59,440 nucleotides of DNA from Desulfocapsa sp. GTDB lineage: Bacteria > Desulfobacterota > Desulfobulbia > Desulfobulbales > Desulfocapsaceae. Under the pieces are notes generated by a model, which did not search any database, was not told the origin of the DNA, and saw nothing but the letters and a program-made list of their open reading frames with translations. The stretch lies in the NCBI GenBank assembly GCA_022712895.1, contig JAFLJS010000015.1, positions 1 through 59,440 of the forward strand, given 5' to 3'. The first letter of the stretch is position 1; the number at the start of each line of letters is the position of its first letter. Shown piece after piece: positions 55,527 through 59,440 of this stretch. Made by a program: the position numbers and the translations under genes.

Positions 55527-56231
55527 CTACACTCCAAGATAGCGCAGGGTAAGCTCTCTACTTAAATTTTCACCAGTACTCTCACCACTCCAAACGACTT
55601 CACCCTTCTCCATGATATAGGTGCGATCACTGATGGCAGTCAAGGCCCCTATATCCTTGTCAATAACGAGAATAGACAGCCCACGTTTTTTTAAGATATC
55701 AAGTCCACTCCATATCTCCTGGCATACCAGAGGGGCCAAGCCTTCAGTGGCCTCATCGAGCAACAGCAGCGAGGGATTAATCATCAGGGCACGGGCAATA
55801 GCCAGCATCTGCTGCTCACCACCGGACAGACTGCCACCTGATTGTTTCTGCCGCTCTTCAAGACGCGGGAAAATAGAAAAAACACGCTCCATGGTGTATG
55901 GATCACTATGGTTACAATGATTTGCAGCAACTGCCAGCAGGTTTTCACGCACGCTCAAGGTAGGAAAGATCTGCCTGCCTTCCGGCACCAGGCCAATACC
56001 AAGGCGGGCAATTTTATAGCTGGGAAGATTCTGGATCTCTACCCCATTAAAGATAATTTTCCCGAACCGGGGTGGGGTCAAGCCGATGATGGAACGAATA
56101 GTTGTGGTTTTCCCCATGCCATTACGACCAAGGAGGGCAACGACTTCGGCCTCCCCCACTTCAAGGGTTACCCCGAACAGTGCAAGGCCAGCGTCATATC
56201 CGGTTTTAACATTTTCTAGATGCAGCATCAT
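55527..56231 (-). CDS. livF: Branched-chain amino-acid-type ABC transporter ATPase LivF
   Basis: A 234-residue ATPase. Walker A is GRNGMGKTTT, the ABC signature is LSGGEQQ and Walker B is LLLLDEATEGLAP, with the Liv-specific RLGIGLVPEGRQIFPTLSVRENL segment. It is a cytoplasmic partner of livG, livM and livH. The final ILVIDKDIG shows a D-K-D in place of the usual VEQ, an uncommon change at the switch (H-loop) region: the customary His is replaced. The start overlaps livG by ATGA. Confidence 0.92.
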   Translation of the reverse strand: MMLHLENVKTGYDAGLALFGVTLEVGEAEVVALLGRNGMGKTTTIRSIIGLTPPRFGKIIFNGVEIQNLPSYKIARLGIGLVPEGRQIFPTLSVRENLLAVAANHCNHSDPYTMERVFSIFPRLEERQKQSGGSLSGGEQQMLAIARALMINPSLLLLDEATEGLAPLVCQEIWSGLDILKKRGLSILVIDKDIGALTAISDRTYIMEKGEVVWSGESTGENLSRELTLRYLGV

Positions 56232-56974
56232 GATCCTCCGAGATATGCTTCCTGAACAAGGCTGTTCTGTTTAATGAGTTGCGGTGAATCGGTGGCCACC
56301 ACCTCACCCTGCACCAGAACTGATATGCGGTCAGCCAATGCAAACACTGCCTGGGTATCATGCTCAACCAGTAAAATGGTAACCTCACCTTTAAGTTCTT
56401 CAATCAATTCACAGAGCTTCAGTGTACCGCCGGGACCAAGCCCTGCCATAGGTTCATCAAGAAGCAGCATGGCTGGTTTAGTGGCAAGAGCCATCCCCAT
56501 CTCTAGCTGACGACGTTCACCGTGGGAGAGAGCTCCTGCAAGAACGGTAGCTCTCTCGGTGAGCCCCATACGTTCCACATACTCATCTGCGGATGTCATA
56601 AGTTTCCGATCACGAGTGGCATTTGTCCAGAAACGAAAGCCTGTCCTCTGCTGTGCCTGTACTGCCAGCATCAGGTTTTCCCGCACGCTGAAATCGTTAA
56701 AGAGTGAGGTCACTTGAAAAGCACGGGCAAGCCCCAGCAACGCACGTTTATGTACAGATATGTTTGTTATATCGCGGCCATTAAAAAAAAGAACCCCACT
56801 ATCCGGTGTAAGCAAACCAGTAATCAGGTTCATGGCTGTAGTTTTACCAGCCCCGTTGGGACCAATCAGAGCATGCAGCTCTCCACTTGTAATGTTCAAG
56901 TCGAGGTTTCTACACACCTGTAGAGCACCAAAACGTTTGCACAAGCCTTTGGTCTGTAGGAGTGTTTCAGCCAT
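56228..56974 (-). CDS. livG: Branched-chain amino-acid-type ABC transporter ATPase LivG
   Basis: A 248-residue ATPase with Walker A GPNGAGKTT, signature LSHGERRQLE, Walker B LLLDEPMAGLGP and the switch His in LLVEHDT. RAFQVTSLFNDFSVRENLMLAVQ is the LivG-type loop. ATG 56974 has AGGTGG at a good distance; GTG 56983 is an alternative. It overlaps livM's end by 8 nt and livF's start by 4 nt. Confidence 0.92.
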   Translation of the reverse strand: MAETLLQTKGLCKRFGALQVCRNLDLNITSGELHALIGPNGAGKTTAMNLITGLLTPDSGVLFFNGRDITNISVHKRALLGLARAFQVTSLFNDFSVRENLMLAVQAQQRTGFRFWTNATRDRKLMTSADEYVERMGLTERATVLAGALSHGERRQLEMGMALATKPAMLLLDEPMAGLGPGGTLKLCELIEELKGEVTILLVEHDTQAVFALADRISVLVQGEVVATDSPQLIKQNSLVQEAYLGGS

Positions 56975-57953
56975 TATTGCCACCTGTTTCCGTCAACAAT
57001 CCGTACAGGCCCCTTTTGGCAAACAGGACTACAATAATAAGAAAGGGACCCAAAATAATCATCCAGTGTTCAGTGTACATGGCAAGAATATCTTCCATGA
57101 GAAGTAAGGTGGCAGCTCCAAGTACCGGGCCAACCAGGGTTCCCATTCCACCGAGCAGTACCATGACCATAAGTTCGCCGGATTTTGTCCAGTGCATAAT
57201 TCCGGGGCTGATGAATTCACTCTGATTTACGAGCAATGCTCCGGCCAGACCTGCTGCTGCTGCAGAAAAAGTATAACAGGCGAGTTTGTAACGATAACTC
57301 GCGAAACCAAGCACCTGAACCCGCTGTTCATTCTCACGACAGGCCGAGACAACCCGACCAAAATGAGATCCTGCCAACCTGTGAGCTACAATAAGAAATA
57401 TGACCAGAACAGCCAGACAAAGATAATAAAATAGGACATCACTGCCCAAGTCTATGCCAGGTAAGGTATTACGATTATAGAGGCTGAGTCCATCACTGCC
57501 TCCAAATTTTGTAAGCGACACAAAGAAATAGTAAGCCATCTGGGCAAAGGCCAGGGTAATCATGATGAAATGCATCCCTTTTGTACGCAGACAGATTGCT
57601 CCGGTTATCAAACCAAAAATCCCGGCAACCAGTACGGCAAAAGGCCATGCCAGAAGTGCATTTTCCGTACCAGCAAGAACAAAAGGCCAACTGAGTATGG
57701 GCGACGATTCGTAACTGTGAAAGGCGAGGATTCCAACGCTATAGCCACCAACCCCCATAAAAACAGCATGGCCGAGACTGACCATACCTCCATAGCCAAG
57801 GATAAGATCCAGGCTTGCTGCAGCCAGTCCGTAGATTAAGATTCGGCTAAACAGTGATAGCAGATACTCCTGGCCAAATATCTGGGTAACAGGCGGTAAG
57901 AGTAGAAAAAAGAGTAATCCGATTCCGTTAAGGATAGTTTTTCGATTAGGCAT
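56967..57953 (-). CDS. livM: Branched-chain amino-acid-type ABC transporter permease LivM
   Basis: A 328-residue inner-membrane permease with about nine hydrophobic segments. ILIYGLAAASLDLILGYGGMVSLGHAVFMGVGGY is the conserved LivM entry region, and SAAAAGLAGALLVNQSEFISPGIMHWTKSGELMVMVLLGGMGTLVGPVLGA is the inner EAA-type segment. It follows livH by 23 nt and overlaps livG. Confidence 0.92.
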   Translation of the reverse strand: MPNRKTILNGIGLLFFLLLPPVTQIFGQEYLLSLFSRILIYGLAAASLDLILGYGGMVSLGHAVFMGVGGYSVGILAFHSYESSPILSWPFVLAGTENALLAWPFAVLVAGIFGLITGAICLRTKGMHFIMITLAFAQMAYYFFVSLTKFGGSDGLSLYNRNTLPGIDLGSDVLFYYLCLAVLVIFLIVAHRLAGSHFGRVVSACRENEQRVQVLGFASYRYKLACYTFSAAAAGLAGALLVNQSEFISPGIMHWTKSGELMVMVLLGGMGTLVGPVLGAATLLLMEDILAMYTEHWMIILGPFLIIVVLFAKRGLYGLLTETGGNNG

Positions 57954-57976
57954 TGGAATCTTCTCTATTCATAGAC

Positions 57977-58891
57977 TTAATCCTGAGCCGGGAAGAGCCC
58001 GGCAGGTTTGCAGGTTAGAACCATGGCCATGAGAATATACACAGACATGGAAGCAAGGGATGCTCCCAAACTATTTGCAGTGGAAGAACTTACAAAAAAA
58101 GAGAGGACATCCGGCAGATAAACGCGTCCCAGAGTATCAACCATACCAACCAACAGAGCACCGACAAGAGCACCGCGCACTGAGCCGATTCCTCCAATGA
58201 CAATCACCACGAATGTCAGAATAAGAATTGATTCTCCCATACCCACTTCCACAGCAAGAATAGGCCCGGCCATGACGCCGGCAAGGGCTGCCAGCATAGT
58301 GCCGAGTCCAAATACAAGGGTATACAGCAAACGAATATTCACACCCAGTGCCGCCACCATATCACGATTACTGGCACCGGCCCGGATTCTCATACCCAGC
58401 CGGGTACGGGAAAAGAGCAGATATAGAAACAGGGCAACAAAAACACCAACCAGAATGATTGCCAGTCTGTACACCGGATAGTGGATTCCAGGAAGTAATT
58501 CCACCGCTCCACCAAGCCAGGACGGGACATCCATAAACAAGGGTTGCCTGCCCCAGATTATACGAGTGAGTTCATTGAAAAAGAAGATCAAACCAAAAGT
58601 TGCCAGTACCTGATCAAGATGATCACGCTTGTAGAGGCGACGCAGTATGGTCAACTCAACAATCATGCCTACAGCCGCAGCAACCGGCAAAGCCACAGCC
58701 ATTCCCAGCAGAAAACTCCCGCTGCGCACCGCAACCGTAGCTGCTACATAGGCACCGATCATGTAAAAGCTACCATGGGCCAGATTGATGACCTGCATAA
58801 TACCAAAGACAAGAGTCAGCCCGGCAGACATGAGAAAAAGCATGACGCCGAGCTGCAGGCCGTTCAAAAGTTGTTCAATAAACAGAAGCAT
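57977..58891 (-). CDS. livH: Branched-chain amino-acid-type ABC transporter permease LivH
   Basis: A 304-residue inner-membrane permease. LTLVFGIMQVINLAHGSFYMIGAY near the N-terminus and FVVIVIGGIGSVRGALVGALLVGMVDTLG in the C-terminal half are the LivH signatures. The gene is separated from the binding-protein gene upstream by 213 bp containing palindromic repeat copy C. Confidence 0.92.
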   Translation of the reverse strand: MLLFIEQLLNGLQLGVMLFLMSAGLTLVFGIMQVINLAHGSFYMIGAYVAATVAVRSGSFLLGMAVALPVAAAVGMIVELTILRRLYKRDHLDQVLATFGLIFFFNELTRIIWGRQPLFMDVPSWLGGAVELLPGIHYPVYRLAIILVGVFVALFLYLLFSRTRLGMRIRAGASNRDMVAALGVNIRLLYTLVFGLGTMLAALAGVMAGPILAVEVGMGESILILTFVVIVIGGIGSVRGALVGALLVGMVDTLGRVYLPDVLSFFVSSSTANSLGASLASMSVYILMAMVLTCKPAGLFPAQD

Positions 58892-58938
58892 AATGAAGTA
58901 AAAGACAGGGAAGTTTGTATTCCTATTTCATGATGGCG

Positions 58939-59103
58939 TCGTGAAAACTCTCCATCTCCTTCGTTACTGCACATTTTCTATCATTACGACGTACCTTAGT
59001 ATGCCTTAATGATAGAAAATATTTGCGCCTCGGATATGAAGTTTTTTACCCGAGCAAAGGGCATAAATACTTAACCATCTAAATTCTGGTTTTTTACGAG
59101 TTT
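58939..59103 (-). repeat. Long palindromic intergenic repeat, family 1, copy C
   Basis: Third copy, in reverse orientation to copies A and B. Read on the minus strand it begins AAACTCGTAAAAAACCAGAA and shares GGTTAAG, CTTCAT, the CGTCGTAATGAT dyad half and ACGAAGGAGATGGAGAGTTTTC with copy B. It carries an extra section TATTTATGCCC that is on the other arm in copy B, as expected for an element whose two halves are related. It lies inside the livK-livH gap. Confidence 0.8.
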
Positions 59104-59104
59104 A

Positions 59105-59440
59105 TCATTTCATATTACATTCCCCAGCGTAAGCATCGACATGATTGCTGAAAACCTTCTTCAGGATACGATTGGTATACGCGCCCTGTTTATCCTTGAT
59201 AACCTCACGTACATAAATATCCTGTACGGGATGATGATTTTTTCCAAAGCTGAAGTTACCACGTACCGTTGGAAAATCTGCTCTTTCAAGAGCAGTTCGG
59301 AAAGCATCTGCCTTTTCCATATCACCATTCACAGCTTTAAGCGCACTGCCAATCAACAACGCCGCATCATACCCCTGACTGGCATAAAGTGTTGGAGTAC
59401 GGCCGTAGGTTTTACGAAAAGCAGCAACAAAGGCGTTATT
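59105..59440 (-). CDS. livK: ABC transporter periplasmic binding protein, C-terminal part
   Basis: Partial gene that runs off the right edge. The C-terminal 111 residues are seen, including NNAFVAAFRKTYGRTPTLYAS, QGYDAALLIGSAL and VRGNFSFGKNHHPVQDIYVREV, which fit the last helices and strands of LivK-type branched-chain amino-acid binding proteins. Its start lies outside. It is followed by repeat copy C and then livH, so one transcript is likely despite the gap. Confidence 0.85.
   Translation of the reverse strand, partial: NNAFVAAFRKTYGRTPTLYASQGYDAALLIGSALKAVNGDMEKADAFRTALERADFPTVRGNFSFGKNHHPVQDIYVREVIKDKQGAYTNRILKKVFSNHVDAYAGECNMK

Noticed and set aside
1-59440. CRISPR array, tRNA or rRNA genes
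   Set aside because: No regularly spaced repeats, no tRNA-like cloverleaf or rRNA sequence was seen; reading by eye could miss an isolated tRNA.

Overview
The window looks like a chromosomal segment of a marine or anaerobic Desulfobacterota, probably a Desulfobulbales-like sulfate or sulfur metaboliser. This is an inference from gene content: a group 3b-type NiFe hydrogenase operon, an Mrp/Mbh-like antiporter set, the 'marine proteobacterial' sortase set with its two-component system, a liv-type ABC operon, a fused 5-oxoprolinase, and large sensor kinases. No rRNA or tRNA gene and no CRISPR array was seen. Two families of dispersed palindromic repeats occur in the gaps between genes.

Region by region: 1-9.8 kb is housekeeping: metG (5' part, with an in-frame amber codon), a RicT/YaaT-like PSP1 protein, holB and ychF on the minus strand, then an MtaD-like deaminase, topB and tex. 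9.9-15.3 kb is a gene-poor, visibly AT-rich accessory stretch with an isoaspartyl peptidase-like hydrolase, a small secreted TPR protein, an unrecognised membrane protein and a DUF3800 protein. 15.3-19.3 kb carries the dedicated sortase, its VIT/VWA target and a neutral zinc metallopeptidase. 19.7-24.6 kb is a TetR-headed cluster of radical SAM enzyme, aldehyde dehydrogenase and FumA/SdhA-like flavoprotein, with a clear operator over its promoter. 25-28.8 kb is a polyamine-type binding protein translationally coupled to a hybrid sensor kinase. 28.8-30.3 kb has a divergent LysE exporter and Lrp/AsnC regulator, and a 45-residue ferritin-like remnant. 30.6-34.3 kb is an ECF sigma factor, a membrane TPR protein that may be its anti-sigma factor, a secreted glycine/asparagine/serine-rich protein, and a paralogous TPR lipoprotein upstream. 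34.6-39.4 kb is a fused 5-oxoprolinase/hydantoinase and an AIM24-like protein. 39.8-42.6 kb is the response regulator and histidine kinase of the sortase system, about 22 kb from the sortase itself. 42.8-43.7 kb is a tandem universal stress protein.

43.9-51.1 kb is a tightly overlapping nine-gene antiporter cluster (MrpE, F, G, DUF4040, MbhE/MrpB fusion, MrpC and three MrpD-like subunits). It converges with a four-gene NAD(P)-linked NiFe hydrogenase operon (beta, gamma, delta, alpha) at 51.1-55.2 kb. The last 4 kb is a branched-chain-amino-acid-type ABC operon (livF-G-M-H) with the binding-protein gene running off the right edge; one of the palindromic repeats sits between livK and livH.

The points most worth a second look are the amber codon in place of an invariant tryptophan in metG, the third MrpD-like subunit that has lost both its conserved Glu and one Lys, the hydrogenase large subunit that ends exactly at the last metal-ligand His, the split sortase system, the sigma/TPR/secreted-protein module, and the two palindromic repeat families.
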